Numbered from the stretch's first letter, positions 6,989 through 16,409 are shown. The stretch: 64,000 nt of DNA from Burkholderia sp. Ac-20365 (GCF_017104715.1 NZ_JAAGPI010000032.1:1-64000), one strand, 5' to 3'. Translations and numbers: made by a program. The notes: a model not told the origin generated them from the letters alone.

Positions 6989-9208
6989 TTACTGATAGAA
7001 GTTGAGCGTCAGCATCGCGGAGCGGCCCGGTGCCCACGTCGCGTAGATCGGATAGGCCGTCGAGTAGTACTCGCGATCGAAGATGTTGTTAACGTTCAAT
7101 TGCAGGTCAATAGATTTGGTCACGTGATACGCGGCCACCGCGTCGAATCGCGCATAGCCCGGCGTCCATTTGCGTACCGTCGATGACACCGACGCGTACG
7201 TCTTGCTCGCAACCGTCGCGCCACCGCCAATAGAGAACTTCGGCGTCACGTTGTAGTAGGTCCACAGCGTGAAGTTGTGCTTGGGCACCATCACCATCGG
7301 CAGTCCCGATGCTGATGCGTTCGCTGCGCCGGCATCGACCGTGATCGCGTCGAGATACGAGTAGCCACCGAAAACGCTCCAGTTTCCCGTCAGATTGCCT
7401 GCGGCACCGACTTCGACACCGCGCACACGCTGATGGCCCGCGTTCACTGTACCGCCTAGCCCATCGCTCACGCGTGCGTTCGTTTTGTCCGTCTGGAACA
7501 ACGCGGCATTCAGCGACAGGCGGTCCATCGCATCCCACTTCACACCAACTTCGATATTGCGGCTACGTTCGGGCGACAGATCCTGATTGGCTACAGTGAT
7601 CTGATCCGTGCCGCCGCCGAGCCCCGAGTTCGCACCGGGCGGATTCGCCGACGTGCCGTACGACGTGTATAGACTCACCGAGCGAACCGGCTTGTAGACG
7701 AGACCGACCTGATAGCTGAACAGGTTCGAGTCGTTGGTGAGATCGGGCACACCCGCCTGAGTCGCGGTCACGTCGAAGCGATCGAAACGCACGCCTGCGT
7801 TGAAAAGCCACTGGTCGGTAATCTTCACGGTATCGAACAGATACGCCGATGCCACGTTGGTCTGCGTATGTGTCGCCGGCCCCGGAAAGCTCTTGTCGCC
7901 GTTCAGCAGGACATGCCCTGACCATGGATTATCCGGATTCCAGTTGTTGACCGGCGTGCAATTGAATGCGACCGAGCATGGACCACCCGAGCGGATGTTA
8001 TTACCCGCACTGTCGGTGACGAGATAGCCCTCGTACAGGCTCTTTTCGTGGCTGAATTCGACACCGCCCGTCATCGTGTGCTGCATGCCGAGGAGCGTCG
8101 CCTTTCCGGTCAACTCGGTCTGGTTGGTAATACTGTTGGTCGCGTATTTGCCGCTCTTCGCCTGCAGGCTGAGGATATTCGACGTGGCGTTCAACAGTTG
8201 CGGATTGGTCGCGATGTAGTCGAGTGTCGAACGTCCGAACATCGTCGTGTTCTTCAGCTTGAGGTTATCGTTGAAGCGATGTTCGACGCGGATTTCGCCG
8301 GTATCGGTCTGCCCATAGCGGTAATCGCGCGTATTCAGACCATAGAACTGCCCGCGATTGCTGCTGATCGGTGTGCCGCCCGTAGAACGGAATGGCACGC
8401 TGAAGTCCGGCATGTCATAGGTGTTCAGGTGGTAGTAGCTCAACGTGACGGTCGTCGGGCTGTTCAGTCCAAACGCGACAGAAGGCGCCACGCCCCATCG
8501 TTTGCTGTAGACATCGGTGCGACCCGCCTGGTCCGCGTCATGTCCCATCACGTTCAGGCGCACGGCGGCGTTGTCGCCCAGCTTCCGGTTCGCGTCCAGT
8601 GTGATGCGCTTGTAGCTGTCCGTGCCGATGCCAACGCTGCCATTGATGAAGTCCTCGTACTTCGGCATCTTCGTTTCGATGTCGATGCTGCCGCCAACGG
8701 CGCCGCGCCCCGCGTAGACCGAGTCCGGGCCCTTGATCACCGTAATGCTTTCGACGTCGAACGTTTCGCGGTTCTGCACACCGGAGTCGCGAATGCCATC
8801 GACAAAGATCGAGTTGCGCGATTCGAAGCCACGAATAACAGGGCGATCCGCCGACGGGTTCGCGGCCGCGTCGCCGCCCAGGAACGTGATGCCGGGCACC
8901 GTCTTCAGTGCGTCGGCGAAAGTCGTCGCGTTGGTCTGCTTGATCAGTTCTTCCGGAATCACCGTGATCGAGCGCGGTGTGTCGAGTAACGGCGCAGTGA
9001 ATTTGTACGAGGGCGCGGTCTTTGTCTGCATGTCGGACGGCGAACTCGCCTCTACCGTCACAACGGGAAGCGTCGGGCCGTCACTGGCGGTCGCTTTTTC
9101 CGCCGAACCCGTTTGTGCTAATGACGGTGAAGAGGCAATAAAGCTGGCGCAATAAACGGCACCGACGGACGCGAGCAGACGCGCCCGCGTCTTGAACAGA
9201 GCGGACAT
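6989..9208 (-). CDS. TonB-dependent siderophore receptor (Fiu/catecholate type)
   Basis: A 739-residue outer-membrane receptor: signal peptide (ASFIASSPSLAQ), plug domain with DTPRSITVIPEELIKQTNAT, PGITFLGG, VIRGFESRNSIFVDGIRD and VIKGPDSVYAGRGAVGGSI, then a barrel ending MLTLNFYQ. This matches the Fiu/FhuE group that imports ferric catecholate or related xenosiderophores with TonB energy. No STN signalling domain is present, so it is a simple transporter. It is transcribed away from the FecI-like sigma gene across a 361-bp AT-rich region with Fur-like sequence. The terminal YQ after the aromatic residue is slightly unusual. The siderophore cannot be told from sequence. Confidence 0.9.
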   Translation of the reverse strand: MSALFKTRARLLASVGAVYCASFIASSPSLAQTGSAEKATASDGPTLPVVTVEASSPSDMQTKTAPSYKFTAPLLDTPRSITVIPEELIKQTNATTFADALKTVPGITFLGGDAAANPSADRPVIRGFESRNSIFVDGIRDSGVQNRETFDVESITVIKGPDSVYAGRGAVGGSIDIETKMPKYEDFINGSVGIGTDSYKRITLDANRKLGDNAAVRLNVMGHDADQAGRTDVYSKRWGVAPSVAFGLNSPTTVTLSYYHLNTYDMPDFSVPFRSTGGTPISSNRGQFYGLNTRDYRYGQTDTGEIRVEHRFNDNLKLKNTTMFGRSTLDYIATNPQLLNATSNILSLQAKSGKYATNSITNQTELTGKATLLGMQHTMTGGVEFSHEKSLYEGYLVTDSAGNNIRSGGPCSVAFNCTPVNNWNPDNPWSGHVLLNGDKSFPGPATHTQTNVASAYLFDTVKITDQWLFNAGVRFDRFDVTATQAGVPDLTNDSNLFSYQVGLVYKPVRSVSLYTSYGTSANPPGANSGLGGGTDQITVANQDLSPERSRNIEVGVKWDAMDRLSLNAALFQTDKTNARVSDGLGGTVNAGHQRVRGVEVGAAGNLTGNWSVFGGYSYLDAITVDAGAANASASGLPMVMVPKHNFTLWTYYNVTPKFSIGGGATVASKTYASVSSTVRKWTPGYARFDAVAAYHVTKSIDLQLNVNNIFDREYYSTAYPIYATWAPGRSAMLTLNFYQ

Positions 9209-9569
9209 AGATGATTAACACGAGGTGGATGTGGCGCCAGACGCACAGGCGCAATTGACTGCACTGGATCGCAGCACAGACCCGTAAATGCGAACGAGTC
9301 GCGTTTACCAAGGCGAAGCGAAGTGTAATATTTCTTTAGTAATGTGTAAACATGTATTTACTTTTCTTACTGCGGGCTCACAGCGTACGGTGTTGCACCC
9401 ACTGGCATGTCCGCCCCGCGTCGCCGGCCTGCCGCAGCTAAACCATTGCCCCACCTGCTCTTCGCGAATATTGATTCCGAGCGCGCGTGTCCCGTGTCAT
9501 GCAATAATAGGAATAATTCTCATTTACCAGCTTTAATTTTCGCTTACCGCTTCAGGCGGAAGGTCGCAC
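9209..9569. other. Divergent regulatory region, receptor / FecI sigma factor
   Basis: There are no genes in these 361 bases. Two AT-rich patches stand out: 9325-9370, with the near-palindrome GTAAACATGTATTTAC, and 9501-9540, with a Fur-box-like sequence. Both genes are probably iron-repressed from here. Confidence 0.5.
9503..9526. promoter_or_regulatory. Candidate Fur box upstream of the FecI-like gene
   Basis: AATAATAGGAATAATTCTCA followed by TTTA resembles the repeated NAT(A/T)AT hexamers of the Fur consensus GATAATGATAATCATTATC, with several mismatches. It lies 44-67 bases before the sigma-factor start, a typical operator position. Confidence 0.5.
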
Positions 9570-10082
9570 ATGTCGGCAGACAATCTCTCCTTGCGTCTCG
9601 AAGTCGGGGACCTGTACGTTGCCCATCATGGCTGGCTGCACGCGTGGCTGCGTCGCAAGCTGGGTTGTGCGCATCGTGCCGCCGATCTCGCGCACGACAC
9701 CTTCATGCGCCTCCTCGCGCGTGACGAACCGCTTGAATTGCTCGAACCGCGCGCCTTCCTGACCACAGTCGCACAACGCGTTCTCGCCAATCACTGGCGA
9801 CATGAACAGATCGAACGCGCGTACCTCGAGGCCCTCGCACAAGTACCGGAATCGCTAGCGCCATCGCCCGAAGAACGGGCCGTGCTACTCGAGACGCTGT
9901 GTGAGATCGACGCGCTGCTCGATGGTCTGCCCGTGCCGGTCAAACGCGCATTCCTGATGTCGCAACTTGACGGAGCAACGCATTTGGAAATTGCGGAGGC
10001 ACTGCATATATCCATCGCCACAGTGAAGCGTTATCTGCTCAAGGCGGCGGGTCAGTGCTTCTTCGCGATGCGGCTGGATTGA
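9570..10082 (+). CDS. fecI: ECF sigma factor, FecI type
   Basis: A 170-residue extracytoplasmic-function sigma factor. Region 2 holds HHGWLHAWLRRKLG and AADLAHDTFMRLL, the FecI-family form of the core and -10 binding helix. Region 4 holds LDGATHLEIAEALHISIATV followed by KRYL, the -35 recognition helix-turn-helix. FecI-type factors turn on a ferric-siderophore receptor after a signal passes from receptor through FecR. The stop is four bases from the FecR start and the transducing receptor follows, giving a complete cell-surface signalling set. The Fur-like box upstream suggests iron repression. Confidence 0.9.
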   Translation: MSADNLSLRLEVGDLYVAHHGWLHAWLRRKLGCAHRAADLAHDTFMRLLARDEPLELLEPRAFLTTVAQRVLANHWRHEQIERAYLEALAQVPESLAPSPEERAVLLETLCEIDALLDGLPVPVKRAFLMSQLDGATHLEIAEALHISIATVKRYLLKAAGQCFFAMRLD

Positions 10083-10086
10083 TGCC

Positions 10087-11073
10087 GTGAATGTCAGCAC
10101 GCCCCCCAGTATCGAACCCGATGTCGCGCGCCGCGTGGTCGAGTGGTGGCTCGACTTTCAGTCCGGTGCCGTAAGCGAGTCACAGCGACAGGCGTTCGAA
10201 CAATGGCGCACGCAACATGTCGATCACGATCGCGCGTGGTCGCACATCCAGTCCGTCAGCCAACGCCTGCAGACGCTCGGCGGCGGTGCCGGCGCGGGTG
10301 CCGCTCGTGCCGCACTGACGCGGCCGCGCTCCCGGACGCGGCGCGCGGCTGTCAAGACGCTGGTACTTCTTTTCTTTGCAGGCAGCACCGCCTGGATAAC
10401 GCGCGAGCAAATCGCGAGGCGCGGCTGGAAGGCCGATTTGCGCACGAGCACAGGCGAGCAGCGGGACGTTACGCTCACCGACGGAACCCGGCTCACGCTC
10501 AATACGGCAAGCGCCGTCAACATCCGCTTTTCCGACACAGAGCGCCGCATCGTGCTAGTGCGTGGCGAAATCATGGTCACGACGGGACATAACGATGGCC
10601 CCTCCCCGCGTCCCTTCATTGCGCAAACCGCACAGGGTGTGTCGATACCGCTCGGCACCCGTTTTTCGCTCCGGCAGGAAGATGTGACGACACGGCTCGA
10701 CGTGTTCGAGGGCTCAGTCAAGGTCGAACCAGCGCGAGACACGAGTGCGTTCAAAGTGGTCCATGCCGGAGAGCGGATCCGTTTCACGGCAACTCAGACG
10801 ATGGCCGTCGAGCCAGTAAGCAGCGATGCGGCCGCATGGGCGCAGGGCATGCTCGTCGCGAGCAACATGCGGCTCGCCGATTTCCTGTCGGAGCTGGAGC
10901 GCTATCGCGACGGCTATCTCCACTGCGATCCGTCGATCGCCGATATCCGCATCTCGGGAACGTACCCGCTCGCCGACACCGATCGTGTACTCATGGCGCT
11001 AGCCGGCTCGCTGCCAGTCAGACTGGACTACGTCACGCGCTATTGGGTCACGGTAAAACCAGCGCGTGCCTAG
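10087..11073 (+). CDS. fecR: FecR-family anti-sigma/signal transducer
   Basis: A 328-residue FecR protein. The N-terminal cytoplasmic domain (DUF4880-like: RRVVEWWLDFQSGAVSESQ, FEQWRTQHVDHDRAW) contacts the sigma factor. A single membrane helix lies near 88-105 (VKTLVLLFFAGSTAWI). The periplasmic FecR domain shows RTSTGEQRDVTLTDGTRLTL, and the C-terminal region (ADFLSELERYRDGYL) contacts the receptor signalling domain. GTG 10087 is the only suitable start right after the sigma gene. It relays siderophore binding at the downstream receptor to the sigma factor. Confidence 0.92.
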   Translation: MNVSTPPSIEPDVARRVVEWWLDFQSGAVSESQRQAFEQWRTQHVDHDRAWSHIQSVSQRLQTLGGGAGAGAARAALTRPRSRTRRAAVKTLVLLFFAGSTAWITREQIARRGWKADLRTSTGEQRDVTLTDGTRLTLNTASAVNIRFSDTERRIVLVRGEIMVTTGHNDGPSPRPFIAQTAQGVSIPLGTRFSLRQEDVTTRLDVFEGSVKVEPARDTSAFKVVHAGERIRFTATQTMAVEPVSSDAAAWAQGMLVASNMRLADFLSELERYRDGYLHCDPSIADIRISGTYPLADTDRVLMALAGSLPVRLDYVTRYWVTVKPARA

Positions 11074-11185
11074 CGTTGCGCTCCGGTTCATTAAAAAAAT
11101 TCGTCGGTATTGAGCTGTTTTCGATTCTCGCGGGACAAGGCAGATGAGAACACCAGATCATCTACTTCCTCGAGCTTCGTAAAAC

Positions 11186-13639
11186 ATGGGATCTTCTGCA
11201 CGAATCCGCAGGCACGGCATCCGAAAACGCCACATCATCGGCGTTGCCGCCGCGACGATCATCGCGAACGTCGCGTCGAGCGACGCGCTGGCTGCCGACG
11301 CGGCACAAACAGTACAAGCTTCGCAGCGCAAGACATTCGATATTGCCGCCGGTCCACTCGAAAGCGCGCTGAACCAGTTTGGCCAGCAAGCGCGGATCAT
11401 GCTGTCCTATCCGAGCGCACTCACTGCGAGCCGCCACAGCGCGGGGCTGCGTGGCGAATACGACACACAGCAAGGGCTCGTGCGCCTGTTGCACGGCACA
11501 GGTGTCTCGGCTATCGAACAGACGAGCGGCAGCTACACGCTTGTCGAAGATGCAAGCAACGTCGAACTTGACGATAAGGCAATGCTGCCCGTCGTCAAGG
11601 TCAGTTCGACGGGTATCACGGCGGGAAGTTATCGGCCGCCTCCTGAAGCGAACGTGACACGCTCCGATATCCCCGTCATCGACACTCCGCAAGCCATTAA
11701 CATCGTTCCGGCACAAGTACTGCGCGATCAGCGTCCACGTAATCTGGACGATGCATTGGCAAACGTCAGCGGCATCGTGCAGGGCAACACGCTCGCAGGC
11801 ACGCAGGATACGTTGCTCAAGCGGGGTTTCGGCGGCAACCGTGACGGGTCGATCATGCACAATGGCATGCCGCTCGTGCAGGGACGCGGGCTCAATGCCG
11901 CGGCCGACAGCGTTGAAGTGCTAAAAGGGCCATCGTCCCTGCTCTACGGCATCATGGACCCGGGCGGTGTCGTCAATGTGGTGAGCAAGCAACCGCTGCT
12001 TACGCCTTATCACGCGATCTCGCTGCTCGGCTCGACCTACGGCCACGGTCGCAATGGCGCAGGCGGCACACTCGATCTCACGGGACCGATAGGCGATTCA
12101 GGACTCGCATACCGTCTTGTCGTCGACCAGATGGATGAACAGTACTGGCGCAATTTCGGCGAGCATCGCGAAACGCTCGTCGCGCCATCATTCGCGTGGT
12201 ATGGAAACGATACGCAGGTCGTTCTTTCCTACGAGTACAGAAAGTTTCTCTATCCATTCGATCGCGGCACCGCACTCGATCCAAAAACCAATGAGCCGCT
12301 GGCCATTCCCGCACGCGAACGTCTCGACGAGCCGTTCAATGAAATGGACGGCGAATCACATCTCGCGCAGTTGAGCGTCGATCATCAGTTCAACGCGAAC
12401 TGGAAGGCGCATTTCGGCTACAGCTACAACCGCGAAACCTACGATGCCGGACAGTTGCGTGTGCAAGGCGTGAACAGCACGACGGGTGTGCTTTCACGCA
12501 GCAACGATGCGACACACGGCGCGCTCAGCACGGATAGCTACGCGATCGCCTATATCGACGGGCATTTCACGCTGGCCGGGCTGCGCAATGATTTGCAAAT
12601 CGGTGTCGATGACGAATACCGCCGCATCTATCGCAAGGATCTTCTGCGACAGGCAACGAAGTACACGTTCAACTATCTGCACCCGGTGTATGGACTTGAG
12701 AGCCCATCGACAACAGTATCCGCAAGCGACAGCGACCAGACGGATACATTGCATGATGCGTCGGTCTTCTTTCAGGACAGCCTGCATCTGACGGACAAAT
12801 GGATATTGGTCGGCGGTGCGCGCTTTCTGTCATATAACCAGGTCGCGGGAAAAGGACGCCCTTTTCAGATCAATACCGATCTGAACGGTACCAAATGGCT
12901 GCCGCGTGCCGGCGTTGTCTACAAATGGACTGAGAACTTCTCGCTGTACGGCAGCTATACCCAGTCGCTAAAGCCGACATCGACGATTGCGCCGCTCAGC
13001 ACAGGTGTCGTGATCGACTCGAACGTGTTGCCCGAAGAGGCGACATCGTGGGAAGTGGGTGCGAAAGTCGCCATGCCGGCGGGACTGACCGGCACGCTCG
13101 CCCTTTTTAACATCGACAAATCCAATGTACTGGTTTCGCAGTACAACGACACGACCAAGCAAACCGATTGGCGCACCTCAGGCAAGGCGCGCTCGCGCGG
13201 TATCGAAGTGGATGTCGCCGGACAGATCGGACAGCGCTGGAGCGTGATCGCCAGCTACGCCTATATCGATGCGAAAACGACGGAAGATCCGCTGTATGCC
13301 GGCAAGCGCTTGTGGAACGTCGCGCAGCATACAGCGTCGCTCGCCGCCGTCTATGATTTCGGCGCGATCTTTGGTGGTGACCAGTTGCGTGTCGGTGCAG
13401 GCGCGCATTACGTCGGCGAACGGCCGGGCGATTCTGCGAACAGTTTCACGCTGCCCGCCTACACCGTCGCCGATGCATTCGCGACCTACAACACGAAATG
13501 GGGCGGGCAAAATCTTTCGTTCCAGTTGAACGTCAAGAACCTCTTCAACAAGACCTATTACCCGTCCAGTGCCAACCGCTACTTCGTAGCAGTTGGAGAC
13601 GCGCGGCAGGTCTCGCTTCTCTCTACGCTTGAATTCTAA
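11186..13639 (+). CDS. TonB-dependent transducing siderophore receptor with STN domain (FpvA/FoxA-like)
   Basis: An 817-residue receptor with signal peptide (ASSDALAADA), an STN signalling domain at about 48-112 (KTFDIAAGPLESALNQFGQQ ... LLHGTGVSAIEQTSGSYTLV), a plug (DTPQAINIVPAQVLRDQRPR, LKRGFGGNRDGSIMHNGMPL, EVLKGPSSLLYGIMDPGGVV) and a barrel ending in the canonical aromatic residue (LSTLEF). The STN domain is what FecR-type regulators read, so this is the sensor partner of the two genes upstream. Plug motifs place it with ferrioxamine/pyoverdine-type receptors; the ligand is unknown. No siderophore biosynthesis genes occur nearby, suggesting xenosiderophore use. Confidence 0.92.
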   Translation: MGSSARIRRHGIRKRHIIGVAAATIIANVASSDALAADAAQTVQASQRKTFDIAAGPLESALNQFGQQARIMLSYPSALTASRHSAGLRGEYDTQQGLVRLLHGTGVSAIEQTSGSYTLVEDASNVELDDKAMLPVVKVSSTGITAGSYRPPPEANVTRSDIPVIDTPQAINIVPAQVLRDQRPRNLDDALANVSGIVQGNTLAGTQDTLLKRGFGGNRDGSIMHNGMPLVQGRGLNAAADSVEVLKGPSSLLYGIMDPGGVVNVVSKQPLLTPYHAISLLGSTYGHGRNGAGGTLDLTGPIGDSGLAYRLVVDQMDEQYWRNFGEHRETLVAPSFAWYGNDTQVVLSYEYRKFLYPFDRGTALDPKTNEPLAIPARERLDEPFNEMDGESHLAQLSVDHQFNANWKAHFGYSYNRETYDAGQLRVQGVNSTTGVLSRSNDATHGALSTDSYAIAYIDGHFTLAGLRNDLQIGVDDEYRRIYRKDLLRQATKYTFNYLHPVYGLESPSTTVSASDSDQTDTLHDASVFFQDSLHLTDKWILVGGARFLSYNQVAGKGRPFQINTDLNGTKWLPRAGVVYKWTENFSLYGSYTQSLKPTSTIAPLSTGVVIDSNVLPEEATSWEVGAKVAMPAGLTGTLALFNIDKSNVLVSQYNDTTKQTDWRTSGKARSRGIEVDVAGQIGQRWSVIASYAYIDAKTTEDPLYAGKRLWNVAQHTASLAAVYDFGAIFGGDQLRVGAGAHYVGERPGDSANSFTLPAYTVADAFATYNTKWGGQNLSFQLNVKNLFNKTYYPSSANRYFVAVGDARQVSLLSTLEF

Positions 13640-13678
13640 ACCCACGTATAAAAGCATCGGATTTGCAAGGACGCCGTC

Positions 13679-14437
13679 ATGAAACGTAGATTCAAGCAGG
13701 ACCCAATGAGCGCCGATAGTCACTCGATCAATTCGACCAGACGCAAGACACTGCTTTCCGCGTTGGGTTTTGCCGCCGTGTCTGTTGCACCGACAATGAC
13801 TCATGCCAGAGCAGGCGATGCTCGCAACAGGATCGTCATGGTGGTACAACTGAATGGCCCAGGCATCGCGGTAGACGAAAGTATCGCGGCGCATCTCAAC
13901 GCACGCGGTTATCCGGTTCAACTGGTCGATCAGACCCATCGCCCCGAACTCGCGCGCGACGCCGGTCTGATCATCATTTCCTCTACCGTGTCATCCAAGG
14001 ACGTGCTCCCCGGGTGGCGCTCCTTGCCCGTACCGCTTGTCACCTGGGAAAATGACCTCCTCGATGATCTCGCGATGAGCGGAAAGCGCCATGACGTCGA
14101 CTTCGGAGAAACGGAGAAAGAACGTTACCTGTGGCTCGTGAATGCGCCCCATCCTGTTTCCGCAGGTCTGCCGGCCGGTATCGTCAACGCGTACGGAAAA
14201 CAGGCGTCGATGAGTTGGGGCAAACCCGGACTGGGCGCATCCATTATCGCTACGGTATATGGTCAACCTGACAAGGCAGCTATCTTCGCGTATGAAGCAG
14301 GTGCAACCATGGATTACGAAACGCTCGCTCCAGCCAGGCGCGTAATGTTTTTCATGAGCAATGACTCCTTTCCCAACCTGTCGCAGTCAGGGAAGCGATT
14401 ATTCGACGCAGCGATCGACTGGGCCATCGGCCGTTAA
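13679..14437 (+). CDS. Tat-exported protein of unknown function in the FecIRA operon
   Basis: A 252-residue protein beginning 39 bases after the receptor gene, so probably co-transcribed. SINSTRRKTLLSALGFAAVS is a twin-arginine signal, cleaved near THA-RAG. The mature part begins with a Rossmann-like strand (NRIVMVVQLN), has DAGLIIISSTVS, and ends RRVMFFMSNDSFPNLSQSGK then RLFDAAIDWAIG. That ending resembles ThuA/class I amidotransferase-like domains of secreted proteins. No catalytic cysteine triad is evident. A second Met at residue 10 is an alternative start. Its place after the receptor suggests a periplasmic role in handling iron or siderophore, which is inference. Confidence 0.65.
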   Translation: MKRRFKQDPMSADSHSINSTRRKTLLSALGFAAVSVAPTMTHARAGDARNRIVMVVQLNGPGIAVDESIAAHLNARGYPVQLVDQTHRPELARDAGLIIISSTVSSKDVLPGWRSLPVPLVTWENDLLDDLAMSGKRHDVDFGETEKERYLWLVNAPHPVSAGLPAGIVNAYGKQASMSWGKPGLGASIIATVYGQPDKAAIFAYEAGATMDYETLAPARRVMFFMSNDSFPNLSQSGKRLFDAAIDWAIGR

Positions 14438-14461
14438 GGTGAGTAAAAACATTTGACATCT

Positions 14462-14758
14462 TTAGTGATGTTCGAACAAGCGATTGTTGTTCGCGTCTTT
14501 GATTCGCGCCCCTGATTGCGAGAAAGTCGCAGGCGCCATCCCGTAGTCCCGGGCAGACTGCTGCGTGTCCGATGCGTTATTCGCGTTGTAGTCGGGATAC
14601 TGATTCTTCGACTGGTGCAGCGTGCCGTCCTTCTCGGCCTGCACCAACTGCGCCCTGACTTCGTCACGAGTCACGCTGTTCGAATCGATTTTGGCGTGTG
14701 CGATCATCGGCATGGCGAGTGCGCTGACGACCAGCGAAATGACGAGGGATGTTTTCAT
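14462..14758 (-). CDS. DUF4148-family periplasmic protein, 98 aa
   Basis: A small secreted protein with a Sec signal peptide (MKTSLVISLVVSALAMPMIAHA), followed by TRDEVRAQLVQAEKDGTLHQ and YPDYNAN, the hallmark of DUF4148, a family abundant in Burkholderia relatives and of unknown function. An AAGGAG site precedes ATG 14758. The gene is convergent with the Tat-exported protein, 24 bases apart. A paralogue lies at 25343-25606. Confidence 0.8.
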   Translation of the reverse strand: MKTSLVISLVVSALAMPMIAHAKIDSNSVTRDEVRAQLVQAEKDGTLHQSKNQYPDYNANNASDTQQSARDYGMAPATFSQSGARIKDANNNRLFEHH

Positions 14759-15099
14759 TGATCTCTCCTTGATGAGAAAAATTTCAGGTCAGCATCGCAC
14801 TGCATGAAAAATTCCATATAGCGCTGCCGTAAGTCCAGATTACTTCTGGGCAACTTAAAGACTCCTTATCTGCCCGCACTTCTATCTGACTTGCACCGGC
14901 TTCTGACCTGTTGCATGAAGGGTCTCATTATTCCCATCACTCGCCGACGGGATTCTGGCCAAACGATTACCGTTTTGTTATCCAGGAAAGACCAGGCGCC
15001 TAAGCGTTCGATAAGCAACGCCCCCTCATAGTGCTGCCTGAAGTGCTGATCTGCACCACCTGCACAAAGTCCACGATCGTGGGGAAACAGGGGATAAAA
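14759..15099. other. Intergenic region, 341 bases
   Basis: No gene is visible between the two divergent genes. The sequence is moderately AT-rich near 14780-14830. It contains the perfect palindrome CCACGATCGTGG at 15071-15082, just before the ribosome binding region of the following gene, which could be an operator or a small hairpin affecting translation. Confidence 0.45.
15071..15082. repeat. Perfect 12-bp palindrome before the COG4705 gene
   Basis: CCACGATCGTGG is a perfect two-fold palindrome ending 17 bases before ATG 15100. Its position next to the ribosome binding site would allow a repressor or a hairpin to limit expression. The length alone does not exclude chance. Confidence 0.35.
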
Positions 15100-15870
15100 A
15101 TGTCACACCGCCTCATCGAGCCGATGCAAAACAAGGTGCCCGAGGTCACGGCCGCCTTCTGGGCCATCAAGATCCTGTCGACAACAGTGGGCGAAACGGG
15201 CGCCGACTATCTTGCCGTCAATGTCGGGCTGGGCGCCACGCTGACGATAGCAATCACGCTCTCCATGCTCGCGGCGGCACTCGCTACACAACTCACCAGG
15301 CGTACGTATGTTCCGTGGATCTATTGGCTAACCGTCGTGCTCGTCAGTGTGGTTGGCACACAGATCACAGACGTCCTCAGTGATGTACTTGGAGTCAGCC
15401 TTTATCTCAGTACCGCGGCATTCGCAGTACTTCTCTGTGTTGTCTTCGGGATCTGGTATTACAGAGAAAGAACCCTTTCTATTCACACAATCGTGACGCG
15501 TAATCGCGAGCTCTTCTATTGGAGTGCGATCCTCGTCACATTCGCGCTGGGCACGGCGGCTGGAGATCTTGCAACCGAAGCGATTGGACTCGGATTCAGC
15601 CTGGGCGTTGTTGTATTCGGACTCTTGCTTTCCGCGATGGGCGTTGCAGCTTACCTCGGTGCCAATCGCGTGCTGATCTTCTGGCTCGCCTATATTTTGA
15701 CCCGACCTTTGGGCGCGTCACTTGGCGATCTGCTTTCGCAGGCAAAAGAATATGGGGGACTCGGAATGGGTGCAATCGTCACCAGCATCATCTTCCTCGC
15801 CGTCATTGTCATCCTTGTATTCGTGCATACGGTTGCGAGAGAGCGGCAAAACAAGATCAGCAATGCATAG
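15100..15870 (+). CDS. Four-repeat integral membrane protein (COG4705-like)
   Basis: A 256-residue inner-membrane protein of a family I recall as COG4705, function unknown. It is built of four similar units of about 60 residues, each with two helices and a small-residue plus acidic motif: ILSTTVGETGADYLAVNVGLG, LVSVVGTQITDVLSDVLGVS, FALGTAAGDLATEAIGLGFS and LTRPLGASLGDLLSQAKEYG. Each carries G-x2-4-(A/T)-D (or GASLGD) before an aliphatic turn. An in-frame Met at 15031 is rejected because its N-terminus is polar and cysteine-rich. A small exported protein follows in the same direction. Confidence 0.75.
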   Translation: MSHRLIEPMQNKVPEVTAAFWAIKILSTTVGETGADYLAVNVGLGATLTIAITLSMLAAALATQLTRRTYVPWIYWLTVVLVSVVGTQITDVLSDVLGVSLYLSTAAFAVLLCVVFGIWYYRERTLSIHTIVTRNRELFYWSAILVTFALGTAAGDLATEAIGLGFSLGVVVFGLLLSAMGVAAYLGANRVLIFWLAYILTRPLGASLGDLLSQAKEYGGLGMGAIVTSIIFLAVIVILVFVHTVARERQNKISNA

Positions 15871-15929
15871 GTGCACATGAAATACCGTCTCTACCCGACA
15901 GATCTCACCTTTTAACCAGAGGATCAACA

Positions 15930-16364
15930 ATGAAACGGCTCATCGTCAGTTCGGCGCTCATGCTCGCAACAGCCTCCGCAATCGTCGCCGGTCAAATATC
16001 GGATCCGCACGTTCCGCTGTGGATTGCTACGCTCTCGCCCGTAGCAAATGCAAACGCGGCCACGGCACAGGTATCGAAGCTCGGCGATTTATCGAAGTTC
16101 CGCGTCATCGTTGTCGACACCACGAAACTTGTCGACGCCAACGACCTCGCGGGCGCAAAAAGCCGCATCAAGGACCTCGAGACTTCGTGGGACAACGCCG
16201 AGGCGGGACTGAAGCCACGCGCCGCGACGGACTGGCACAAACTGGACAAGTCGATCGACGACGCGCTCAATGCCCTTCGCGAAAGTTCGCCGAATCAGGC
16301 CAGATGCAAAAAATCACTCTCGGATCTGCTTGCGTTGATCGACCGGATGAGCGGAAAAGTGTAA
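15930..16364 (+). CDS. Exported hypothetical protein, 144 aa
   Basis: ATG 15930 follows AGAGGATCAAC and opens a signal peptide (MKRLIVSSALMLATASAIVA). The mature part is mostly helical and contains LVDANDLAGAKSRIKDLETS and WDNAEAGLKPRAATDWHKLD, which resembles exported proteins often found beside COG4705 genes in Burkholderiales. The spaced lysines, tryptophans and aspartates suggest a small four-helix bundle. It is probably co-transcribed with the membrane protein 59 bases upstream. Function is unknown. Confidence 0.7.
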   Translation: MKRLIVSSALMLATASAIVAGQISDPHVPLWIATLSPVANANAATAQVSKLGDLSKFRVIVVDTTKLVDANDLAGAKSRIKDLETSWDNAEAGLKPRAATDWHKLDKSIDDALNALRESSPNQARCKKSLSDLLALIDRMSGKV

Positions 16365-16409
16365 AGGCGATGCACCTGCGGCGAACTGAGGATCTCCGCG
16401 CGGCAGGAA

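Noticed and set aside
8048-8989. A 313-residue plus-strand frame opposite the TonB receptor
   Set aside because: It is a mirror of the receptor gene. Its Arg/His/Val-rich composition is what the antisense of a GC-rich gene gives.
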